Source: Microthrixaceae bacterium
GTDB lineage: Bacteria > Actinomycetota > Acidimicrobiia > Acidimicrobiales > Microtrichaceae
NCBI GenBank assembly: GCA_023957975.1
Contig: JAMLGM010000015.1
Location: 1 to 42,684 of the forward strand
Length of the DNA: 42,684 nt
Reading direction: 5' to 3'
Under the pieces are notes generated by a model. It was given only the letters and a program-made list of their open reading frames with translations, did not search any database and was not told where the DNA came from. This document shows, piece by piece, positions 7,382 through 14,633 of the stretch. The number at the start of each line of letters is the position of its first letter. Position 1 is the stretch's first letter. The translations under genes and the position numbers were made by a program.

Positions 7382-8982
7382 GCGGGTTTGGCGTCCGCCC
7401 ACTCGCGAAGCACGTTCTTGGCGACCTTGCCGAGCAGTGCCTCGGGGAACTCCTCGACGAAGTAGACCGCGCGCGGCACCTTGAAATCGGCCAGATTCTC
7501 CCGGCACGCGGCGATGATCGCCGCTTCGAACTCGGCGTCCTCGGGCGCCCCGGCGCCCTTGATCACGAACGCGACCGCAACCTGGTCGAGCATCTCGTGC
7601 GACTTGCCGACCACTGCGACATCGGCCATCGGCCCGGCGGTGCGACACACGTCTTCGACCTCTCGGGCCGACACGTTCTCGCCACCGACCTTGAGGGCGT
7701 CCTTGTCGCGATCGCGATAGAAGAGGTTCCCGTCCTCGCCGAGCATCACGAGGTCGCCGGTCTGCAGCCAACCGTCGGAGGTGAAGGCCTTCGCGTTGGC
7801 CTCGTCGTTGCGGTAGTACTCGAGGAACAGTTGAATCCCCCGGGTGCCACGCAGCCAGATCTCACCGATCTCGCCCGGTTTCACGAGTTCCTTGGTGTCG
7901 GGGTCGACGACGACCATCTCGTAGCCGGGACACGGCTTGCCCATCGCCATGTCGGGGTAGTGCTCCCACTTGTTCGACACGACCGCGTGGGTGACGGTTT
8001 CGGTCATGCCGTAGGCGGCGACGACGCGCATGCCGAGCCAGGCGTCGAGCATCGGCATGATGAGGCCGAACACGCCGACCTTAACGCTGTGTTCGGGCAC
8101 GGGCTGCTCGGCGACGGCCTTGAACACGAACGGGATCAGCGAGATGTGGGTGACCTCGTGCTTCAGGATGACCTCCCAGAAGCGGCTCGCTGAGAACTTC
8201 GGCTGCAACACCACGGTGCCGCCGACGCCGAGCGTCGTCCAGGTCGCCCAGCTCTGGCTGTTCACGTGGAAGAACGGCAGGTAGGCGAGGTAGACATCGC
8301 CGGTGTCCATGTCGATGTTGCGCGGGCCGACCTTGGCCTGCCACAGCGCGTTGCCGTGGGTGTGCACGACGGCCTTGGGCTTGGAGGTCGTGCCGGAGGT
8401 GAACAACACGCCGGCCGGGCGCAGCGCGTCGGGTTCGAGGCGGGGCGCTGCGGGAAGATCGTGGTCGATCAGGTCGGCGAAGGGGATCGTCTCGCGGTCG
8501 ATCGGCGCCTCGGTGGCCGCTTCGCCGGAGTTGTCCTCGGTGAGCACGATGAACCCGATGTCGGGCACGGCCTGTTGTACGAGCGCGGCGAACTGCGGCT
8601 GGGTGATGGCGCCGACGCAGCTCGTGTGGGTGGCGAAGTAGTTGACCTCGGCCGCAACCGAGCGGGTGTTAGTCGTCACACCGACGGCGCCGATGCGGGC
8701 ACACGCGTACCAGGCGATGACCATCTCGGGGCTGTTCTCGGAATGGATGAGGAGGTGATCTCCCTCACCGACACCCCTGGCCGACAGCGCGGCCGCGACC
8801 TTTTCCACCTCGTCGACGAAGCGGCGATACGTCCAGCGGACCTCCTCACCCGAGCGGGGCTCCCAGATCAGGAAGTCGTTGTCGGGCGTGTTGGTCGCCC
8901 AGTGATCGAGCAGCCACGGAATGTCTTGTCCGTGGAACTGAAACCGGTCGATCGCGGCCTGATCCATCGCTGCCTGATCCAT
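7375..8982 (-). CDS. Acyl-CoA synthetase (AMP-dependent ligase)
   Basis: 535-aa ANL-superfamily adenylating enzyme that activates a carboxylic acid to its CoA thioester. The adenylate motif FTSGTTSKPKAVVHTHGN is at about residues 190-207. AAYGMTETVTHAV, the TGD motif in WLQTGDLVMLGEDGNLFYRDRDKD, and the C-terminal catalytic lysine region near GKVAKNVLREW follow. The ATG at 8982 is chosen for AAGGGGG seven bases upstream; a longer frame to 9093 adds unlikely sequence. It follows the GH5 gene by 85 bases on the same strand. The fatty or aromatic acid substrate is not evident. Confidence 0.9.
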   Translation of the reverse strand: MDQAAMDQAAIDRFQFHGQDIPWLLDHWATNTPDNDFLIWEPRSGEEVRWTYRRFVDEVEKVAAALSARGVGEGDHLLIHSENSPEMVIAWYACARIGAVGVTTNTRSVAAEVNYFATHTSCVGAITQPQFAALVQQAVPDIGFIVLTEDNSGEAATEAPIDRETIPFADLIDHDLPAAPRLEPDALRPAGVLFTSGTTSKPKAVVHTHGNALWQAKVGPRNIDMDTGDVYLAYLPFFHVNSQSWATWTTLGVGGTVVLQPKFSASRFWEVILKHEVTHISLIPFVFKAVAEQPVPEHSVKVGVFGLIMPMLDAWLGMRVVAAYGMTETVTHAVVSNKWEHYPDMAMGKPCPGYEMVVVDPDTKELVKPGEIGEIWLRGTRGIQLFLEYYRNDEANAKAFTSDGWLQTGDLVMLGEDGNLFYRDRDKDALKVGGENVSAREVEDVCRTAGPMADVAVVGKSHEMLDQVAVAFVIKGAGAPEDAEFEAAIIAACRENLADFKVPRAVYFVEEFPEALLGKVAKNVLREWADAKPAL

Positions 8983-9067
8983 CAAAGAGCCCCCTTCGGC
9001 GTGTGGCCCTACAGCATGCCAAAGCCGCCGAGGCAGCGCATCATCGAACGTTCGTTCAGGCGCCGGG

Positions 9068-10693
9068 TCAGGCGCCGCGGCCGACCAATTCAAAGCGGTA
9101 GTCGGCGGCGGTCACCTCGGCAGTGAGGTAGCGCCCGCCGTCGACTCGGTGCTCGGTCACCTCACCCAGACCCTCGGTATCGATCTGCACGGCACCACCG
9201 TCGCGATGCCACACCACCAACGTTGCGCCAGGCGTCGCAGTGCGCCCCCGCACGAGCAGCGCTCCGCCATCGATGTCGCTTCGCAGCTCGACGATGGTGC
9301 CGGGAGCCGCCCGCGGGAACGACCGTCCGACAATGCTCAGGAATTCCTCGTTGGGACCGAGGGGCTCGTTGCCGGGGCAGCCCAGCAGGTTCAGATGCAC
9401 CTCAGTTTCGGCATCGGCGACGACCGCACCGTTCTCCCACTGCACCGAATGTGGATCGCCACACGACTGGCGCCACTGCCACCACGCTCCACCCCACCGG
9501 TGCGCGTCCTCATCCGCGGCGTAACGCCGGCCGACCGCCAAGGTGTCGGGTTCGACGTCCCAGAACCCGTACTCGCCGCCCCAACTCGCCACCCCGAGTG
9601 CGTCAGCCATCGCCTGGGTGGATTCGTTCAACGATTCGAGCGAAATGATGTGATTGATCGATTCCATGTAGTTGTGCACCGAAACCGCGGCGTTGGTCGT
9701 GCCACCCGCGAAGGTCGCCTCGGTGGGCACCACGATGCCGCGGCTCAGGTCACCTGCCGGGATCGCCGGCTCGACGAAGACGATGTGCTCGAACGGGGCG
9801 CCGGCCTCGCGTTCGGCCGTGCGGATCGACTCGATCGTCTGCGCCATGAACTCGTCGTAGACCGGCTGCAATTCGGCGGCGGGGCGGGATACCTCGGGTT
9901 CGTTCAACAGGTCGTAGCCGGCGACCGCGGCGTTGCCGGCAAAACGCTCGGCGACCGCTGCCCACGCTGCGACGAAGTGGTCGCGGGTGCCATCGGTGTT
10001 GTCGTAGAAGTGATTCCACGCCGCCTCGACCGCTGGCGACGAATTCCGGTCGCCGTTGCGCAGACACGTCGACAGGCCGTCGGTGGTGACGGCCCAACCC
10101 GGCGCACCGTCCCAACCCTTCGCCGGGACCGTCCCCTCGGGGCATGTCGAGGGGTCCTCGGTCCACAGCGATGCGGTGAAGGCGTCCTGGTGCATGTCGA
10201 CGACCGTGTAGATCCCCCGAGCTGCCGCCTCATCGACCGCCGCTTCGACCTCGTCGAGGTAGGCGTCGTCGAACTCCCCGCGTTCGGGTTCGATACGCGA
10301 CCAACTCACGATCAACCGCACGACACTGAACCCGTTGGCCGCCATCAGATCCCAGTCGTCCGCGGTGACCTCGACGGTGGCATCGACCTCAGGCACCCCC
10401 TGCCAGTACTCGCCGAGCGAGTTCAGATTCGCCCCGCGCAACAACACGTCGCGGCCAGCGGTGTCGACGATGCGGGTGCCCGCCGTCTGAAGCGGCAACA
10501 ACTCGAGCGGACCGCCCGCACCGACGAGATCGCCGTCGACCGGAACCGTCGTCACCGACGCGCTGTTGGTCGTCGATGCCCCGCCAGCGGCCTCATCAGC
10601 GCCGTCGGAGTCCGAACAGGAAGCGGACAACACCGCGACGAGAACGACCGCAGCCGTTCGTACAAGCGTCGTCGGTGTGGCGCCCCTCCTCAT
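9068..10693 (-). CDS. GH5 endoglycoceramidase-like lipoprotein
   Basis: 541-aa exported glycoside hydrolase, family 5 TIM barrel, most like the endoglycoceramidase group. The start ATG gives a lipoprotein signal ending LSASC. Visible features are RIVDTAGRDVLLRGANLNSLGEYW at the barrel entry, VVDMHQDAF, the acid/base Glu265 in LLNEPE, SVHNYME, and the nucleophile Glu374 in WGGEYGFW. A smaller C-terminal beta domain follows. TAGTCT lies seven bases before the ATG, as in leaderless genes. In known relatives the substrate is the glycan-ceramide bond of glycolipids; here that is inference, and a beta-glucan or steryl-glucoside substrate is an alternative. Confidence 0.82.
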   Translation of the reverse strand: MRRGATPTTLVRTAAVVLVAVLSASCSDSDGADEAAGGASTTNSASVTTVPVDGDLVGAGGPLELLPLQTAGTRIVDTAGRDVLLRGANLNSLGEYWQGVPEVDATVEVTADDWDLMAANGFSVVRLIVSWSRIEPERGEFDDAYLDEVEAAVDEAAARGIYTVVDMHQDAFTASLWTEDPSTCPEGTVPAKGWDGAPGWAVTTDGLSTCLRNGDRNSSPAVEAAWNHFYDNTDGTRDHFVAAWAAVAERFAGNAAVAGYDLLNEPEVSRPAAELQPVYDEFMAQTIESIRTAEREAGAPFEHIVFVEPAIPAGDLSRGIVVPTEATFAGGTTNAAVSVHNYMESINHIISLESLNESTQAMADALGVASWGGEYGFWDVEPDTLAVGRRYAADEDAHRWGGAWWQWRQSCGDPHSVQWENGAVVADAETEVHLNLLGCPGNEPLGPNEEFLSIVGRSFPRAAPGTIVELRSDIDGGALLVRGRTATPGATLVVWHRDGGAVQIDTEGLGEVTEHRVDGGRYLTAEVTAADYRFELVGRGA

Positions 10694-10700
10694 GGCGCCG

Positions 10701-10706
10701 AGACTA
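10701..10706 (-). promoter_or_regulatory. Candidate leaderless -10 (TAGTCT) for the GH5 gene
   Basis: TAGTCT on the minus strand ends seven bases before the ATG at 10693, and no Shine-Dalgarno sequence is present. This supports that start over a GTG at 10750. Confidence 0.4.
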
Positions 10707-10761
10707 CCGACCGACACCACCAACGAGCATCGCGATGGCGTCGTACGCACAATCGATCGAT

Positions 10762-11024
10762 TCAGGTGCGTGCGTCGAGCGTGAGGAGCCGATCGAACGG
10801 GTCGCGGTGGATCATCGGCAACTGCCCGATTGCCCGTGCGAGCGCGGCCGTCAAGGCGAGCCCTGTGGCGCCGAGCGTACGGGGGCGTTTGGCTGACTCG
10901 CGAAGACCGACCGCCAGGAAGTCATTGACCACCGCTCCGATGCTGCGCCGCTCCTCGAACGCCCGCTGTCGGACGGCTTCGTAGAGATCATCGCGAAGGG
11001 TCAGCGTGGTGCGCGCGTGGACAT
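10762..11024 (-). pseudogene. VapB antitoxin remnant fused to a VapC PIN-domain tail
   Basis: Read on the minus strand, one frame gives TTLTLRDDLYEAVRQRAFEE, then RRSIGAVVNDFLAVGL, a ribbon-helix-helix antitoxin like VapB. It runs without a stop into LARAIGQLPMIHRDPFDRLL and ends. HRDPFDRLL is the classic C-terminal signature of VapC PIN toxins, so the first two-thirds of the toxin, with its catalytic acidic residues, appears deleted. The frame has no start: the likely ATG at 11024 leads to a stop eight codons on, and removing two bases from the CGCGCGC run near 11010-11018 would restore MSTRTTLTL. A GGAGGG ribosome site (11043-11048) survives upstream, and the leader holds a short GATGCGAT duplication. 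I read it as a dead toxin-antitoxin locus. Confidence 0.72.
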
Positions 11025-11119
11025 CATCGCATCATCGCATCGCCCTCCTATGACTCGCAGTCGACGGAATGCCATCAGGGCTACGACCGGCGCTGAACCC
11101 CGGGCCCGGCCCGACACGC

Positions 11120-11125
11120 GAGACT
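11120..11125 (+). promoter_or_regulatory. Candidate leaderless -10 (GAGACT) for xthA
   Basis: GAGACT ends six bases before the ATG at 11132, with no clear ribosome binding site. Confidence 0.3.
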
Positions 11126-11131
11126 GAAGCC

Positions 11132-11965
11132 ATGGCACTGTCGATCGTCACCGCCAACGTCAACGGCATCCGCGCCGCGCTCAAGCGCGACATGGAGTCA
11201 TGGGTCAGCGCCGCGGCCCCCGACATCATGGCGCTGCAGGAGGTCCGGGCCCCCGACGCGCTGGTTCGCGATGTCATAGAAGAACTGTGTGAGGGCGGGT
11301 GGCACGTCGTGCACAGCGAGGCCGCCGCGAAGGGACGCTCCGGTGTCGCCGTCGTGTCGCGGGTACCGATCGTCGGAACCACCGACGCCGAAGCCGCAGG
11401 ATTCTCGGCACGGTTCTGGGACCAGGGCCGCTGGGTCGAGGCCGAGTTCGCGACCGCGGAGGGTACGCCCCTGTCGGTCATCTCCTCCTACGTCCACACC
11501 GGCGACGCGGAGGACGAGGGCCGCATGGAGGAGAAGTTGGCGTTCTTCGACGAGGCCGTGCAGCGCATCGAGCATCTGCGCGACACCGGCCACCACGTCC
11601 TGTGGACCGGCGACCTGAACATCGCCCACGCCGAGGTCGACATCAAGAACTGGAAGGGCAACCTGAAGAAGGCCGGCTTCTTGCCGGTTGAGCGCGAGCG
11701 GATGAGCGACCTGTTCGGCAATCGCGGCTGGGTCGACCTCGGCCGACGCTTCGGCGGTGAGGGTCCCGGTCCGTATTCGTGGTGGTCATGGCGCGGCCAG
11801 GCCTTCGACAACGACGCCGGCTGGCGCATCGACTACCTCATCGCATCCGACGGACTGGCCGAGACCGCGAAGGACGTCGTCGTCGGGCGGGCCGAGAGCT
11901 ACGCCGCGCGCTGGAGCGACCACGCGCCGGTGCTCGGCACCTTCGACCTGCCTGTTCTCCGATAA
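11132..11965 (+). CDS. xthA: Exodeoxyribonuclease III (AP endonuclease)
   Basis: 277-aa DNA repair enzyme of the exonuclease III/EEP family. It cleaves at abasic sites and removes 3' blocking groups. Metal and catalytic motifs are present: TANVNGIR at the N-terminus, Glu37 in ALQEVRA, the GDLNIAHAEVDI block, RIDYLIAS, and the terminal SDHAPV with the catalytic His. Length matches the family. The ATG is chosen because MALSIVTANVNG is the normal N-terminus; upstream sequence is Pro-rich and unlike the family. The stop codon lies inside a long palindrome shared with the region near 32150. Confidence 0.95.
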   Translation: MALSIVTANVNGIRAALKRDMESWVSAAAPDIMALQEVRAPDALVRDVIEELCEGGWHVVHSEAAAKGRSGVAVVSRVPIVGTTDAEAAGFSARFWDQGRWVEAEFATAEGTPLSVISSYVHTGDAEDEGRMEEKLAFFDEAVQRIEHLRDTGHHVLWTGDLNIAHAEVDIKNWKGNLKKAGFLPVERERMSDLFGNRGWVDLGRRFGGEGPGPYSWWSWRGQAFDNDAGWRIDYLIASDGLAETAKDVVVGRAESYAARWSDHAPVLGTFDLPVLR

Positions 11966-11998
11966 CCAGTGGTCGTGATCACGACCACTGGTTATCGG
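11959..11998. repeat. Perfect 40-nt palindrome, also found at 32131-32170
   Basis: Each arm is CCGATAACCAGTGGTCGTGA followed by its exact reverse complement, so the centre is GTGATCAC with no spacer. It overlaps the xthA stop and lies between xthA and the convergent acyl-CoA dehydrogenase, so a bidirectional terminator role is natural. The same 40 nt recur exactly 20 kb away, which is not expected of independent terminators. Confidence 0.9.
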
Positions 11999-12033
11999 GA
12001 AACGGGTCAGTAGGCGGGTGAGACCCCAGCGGG

Positions 12034-13338
12034 TCAGGCGTTTTTGGGAAGTTCGGAGAACTTCGCCGTCTTGTCGTTGTTGGCTTCTTTGGGCAGGCCG
12101 AGCACACGCTCGCCGATGATGTTGCGCTGGATCTGATCGGTGCCGCCGTAGATGGGCGGGCCCTGGGCCCACAGCGCCTGATAGAGCAACCCGGGGAGCA
12201 GCGGGTTGCCCGTCGCCGCGACGATGGCATCCTGGGCGGCTCCGCCCTTGTACGAGTGCAGCATTCCCTGCGGGCCGACGATCTGCAGGCTGAGGTCGCG
12301 GCCGAGTCGCATCGAATCCGACATCGACAACTTGCCGATGTTCGCCATGCCGGGGATGTCGCGACCGACGGCTCGCGCTGCCTTCGACCGAAGGCCATTG
12401 AAACGCCCGAGTTCGTTGAGGACGTGCAGCTTCACCAGGCCCTGACGGATGTGTGGGTCGGTGTTGGTGCCGTTGCCCTTGGCGACATCGATCAACAACT
12501 TGGCGGCACCCACCGGCTCGCCCGGCTTGGTGAACTTCTTTTCCTTCTTGGGTTCGACCTTGCGGGCGAAGTCACCGGCGCGTTTGGGGAGGTTGCCCAC
12601 GACCGTGCCGGGAGCGGCACCACCGCCGCCGCCCGAACCTCCCGTGCCGAGGCCGGCGCGCTCGTTCATCAGCGTGGTGTTGGTCACCGCCCAGCCATTG
12701 TTCAACTCGCCGATCAGCGCCGAGGCAGGAACGACCGCATCGGTGAGAAACACCTCGTTGAACAGCGCATGGCCGGTCATCTCCACGAGCGGACGAACCT
12801 CGACCCCTGGCTGGTGCATGTCGCAGGCGAACCACGAGATTCCCTGATGCTTGGGCACTTCGGGGTTCGTGCGGGCGATCAACATGCCGAGGTCGCCTTC
12901 GTGGCCAAAGGTCGTCCAGACCTTCTGTCCGTTGACGATGTATTCCTCACCGTCGAGTTCGGCCTTGCAGGTCAGCCCCGCCAGGTCACTGCCGGCACCG
13001 GGCTCGGAGAACAGCTGACACCACGCCTTTTGGCCCGTGACGATGTCGCGCACATACAGGTCGATCTGTTCCTGAGTGCCGTGGGTGGCGATGGTTGGCG
13101 CTGCGAGGAGCAACCCGAGCCCGGCGGGCGCGCCCAACGCTCCGAACTCAGCGATGGTCTGGCCGACCCGCACCGCATCGTTGCGCGATACCCCCTTGCC
13201 GTACGCGTTGGTCGGCAGGTTCGGCGCCGACCATCCGGCGAGACCGAGAAGCTCCCACCACTGCGCGACGGTCAGGTCGGGATCCCAGTTCTCCTCAAGC
13301 CATGTCTTGAGCTCATCGATGAGCTCGTCGGCGACCAC
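12034..13338 (-). CDS. Acyl-CoA dehydrogenase
   Basis: 434-aa FAD flavoenzyme that introduces the alpha-beta double bond in acyl-CoA substrates. Visible blocks are the N-terminal helical domain (WWELLGLAGWSAPNLPTNAYGKG), the FAD-contact motif AWCQLFSEPGAGSDLAGL, QKVWTTFGHEGDLGMLIART, and the C-terminal helical part ending GGTDQIQRNIIGERVLGLP. The GTG at 13338 is preferred because AGAAGGA lies six bases upstream; a GTG at 13356 would add six residues. A Gly-rich insert (GTGGSGGGGGAAPG) and a Lys-rich loop (VEPKKEKKFTKPGEP) interrupt the middle and are unusual. Position suggests fatty-acid or steroid side-chain oxidation. Confidence 0.92.
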   Translation of the reverse strand: MVADELIDELKTWLEENWDPDLTVAQWWELLGLAGWSAPNLPTNAYGKGVSRNDAVRVGQTIAEFGALGAPAGLGLLLAAPTIATHGTQEQIDLYVRDIVTGQKAWCQLFSEPGAGSDLAGLTCKAELDGEEYIVNGQKVWTTFGHEGDLGMLIARTNPEVPKHQGISWFACDMHQPGVEVRPLVEMTGHALFNEVFLTDAVVPASALIGELNNGWAVTNTTLMNERAGLGTGGSGGGGGAAPGTVVGNLPKRAGDFARKVEPKKEKKFTKPGEPVGAAKLLIDVAKGNGTNTDPHIRQGLVKLHVLNELGRFNGLRSKAARAVGRDIPGMANIGKLSMSDSMRLGRDLSLQIVGPQGMLHSYKGGAAQDAIVAATGNPLLPGLLYQALWAQGPPIYGGTDQIQRNIIGERVLGLPKEANNDKTAKFSELPKNA

Positions 13339-13472
13339 GTTCGATCCTTCTGACACACGTCCCCCTGATCGGTCGAATGATTTGGAAACATTGTTTCACC
13401 TGGCGGGCCGACTCGCCACTCATGTCACGAGTCTCATGACACCGGGTCGCGGCGTCGGGTCACCGCTCCGGG

Positions 13473-14597
13473 TCATGCTTCGTCGATGACCCGGTGATGC
13501 TCGCGCAGGAACTCCCACGCATCGCGGGTTCCGTCGAGTTGATCGGTCGTGTGCCCGACCTGGGCGGCGATGGATTTCGAAAACTCGCTGCTCGGCCAGG
13601 AATGACCGCCGTCGACCACGATCATGAACACGGTCTCCGCGCCCGCGGGACAGTCCCAGCGCCGTTCGATGATCTCGGTGTCGATCTGGGTATCGACAAA
13701 TTCGGCCGAACAGCCGTTGTGCTTCGCCCACGACGCCAACGCTGCGGGATAGCCGGGTCCGTCGAGGTCGACCTCCACCTTGGTCTGGTCGGCCGCTCCG
13801 CCGGCGATCACCGCACCGACGTTTCCGACCCCTCCGTTGAACGGCAGCAGCGGATCCTGGGTGCCGTGAATCGCGTAGACCGGCATCGGCGTGGTCGACG
13901 GGCAGTCGTTATAGAACGCCGCGCCGGCGACCGGTGCCACCGCCGCGAATCGATCGGCGAGCAGGCACCCCACCGTCGAGGTCATCATCGCCCCGTTGCT
14001 CAACCCCGTGGCGTAGACCGAACCGAGATCGATGCAGTGATCGGCACCGAGTCGCTCGAGCAGATCGGTGACGAACTCGACATCCGCGTGGTCGGGGTTG
14101 AGTTCTCCACCGACGCCCGCCTTCCACGACGCGATGTCGCCGGTGCCCTGCGGGAACACGGCGAAGAACCCCTCCTGTTCGGCAAGTTCGCTGTACTGGC
14201 TCATCCGGGCGTGCACCTCAGCACCCTCGGCGAGCCCATGGAAATCGATGACCAACGCCCGCGGCTCCACCGACTCCGCCGCGGCGCTCGGCGTGGTGAC
14301 GAGCGCGAAGCGTTCGACCCCTCCCGACGCCAGATCGATGCGGACCTCGCGTCCGGGGGTTTCGGGGGCGGCCGCCGCACAGCCGGGCGATTCCGCCACC
14401 CGAGCTTCGGCACCGTCGGTGTCGGCGTCGCCGGTGCCAGCCGTGGTCGTGACGGCGTTCTGAGCGTTGTCAGCGCCGCCGGGGTTGGCGCTGGACGAGT
14501 CGGAACCGCCGCACCCGGCAGCCACAAGTCCGAGTACCGCCACAATCGCCAGCGCACGCGCCGTCATCAAAGCCGCCGTCGTAGGTGTCCTTCGCAT
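13473..14597 (-). CDS. LpqC-like PHB-depolymerase-family esterase, lipoprotein
   Basis: 374-aa exported serine esterase of the family that includes LpqC, polyhydroxybutyrate depolymerases and feruloyl esterases. The signal peptide ends LGLVAAGC (lipobox), followed by a Ser/Asn/Asp/Thr-rich linker. Conserved features are the oxyanion region LVIDFHGLAEGA, the nucleophile Ser200 in GLSNGAMM, HGTQDPLLPFNGG (Asp) and DGGHSWP (His). The substrate could be a polyester or an ester-linked plant phenolic. A much longer in-frame extension upstream is antisense to the alpha-galactosidase gene and is rejected. It diverges from that gene with only 36 bases between starts. Confidence 0.85.
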   Translation of the reverse strand: MRRTPTTAALMTARALAIVAVLGLVAAGCGGSDSSSANPGGADNAQNAVTTTAGTGDADTDGAEARVAESPGCAAAAPETPGREVRIDLASGGVERFALVTTPSAAAESVEPRALVIDFHGLAEGAEVHARMSQYSELAEQEGFFAVFPQGTGDIASWKAGVGGELNPDHADVEFVTDLLERLGADHCIDLGSVYATGLSNGAMMTSTVGCLLADRFAAVAPVAGAAFYNDCPSTTPMPVYAIHGTQDPLLPFNGGVGNVGAVIAGGAADQTKVEVDLDGPGYPAALASWAKHNGCSAEFVDTQIDTEIIERRWDCPAGAETVFMIVVDGGHSWPSSEFSKSIAAQVGHTTDQLDGTRDAWEFLREHHRVIDEA

Positions 14598-14633
14598 ACC
14601 GACGTTGTAATCGAAGTGGGCAATACTTGCCGG
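14598..14633. promoter_or_regulatory. Compact divergent promoter between esterase and alpha-galactosidase
   Basis: Only 36 bases separate the two starts. On the plus strand AATACT ends six bases before the ATG at 14634; on the minus strand TACAAC ends six bases before the ATG at 14597. Neither gene has a clear ribosome site, so both may be leaderless, and the two promoters would compete. Confidence 0.4.
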
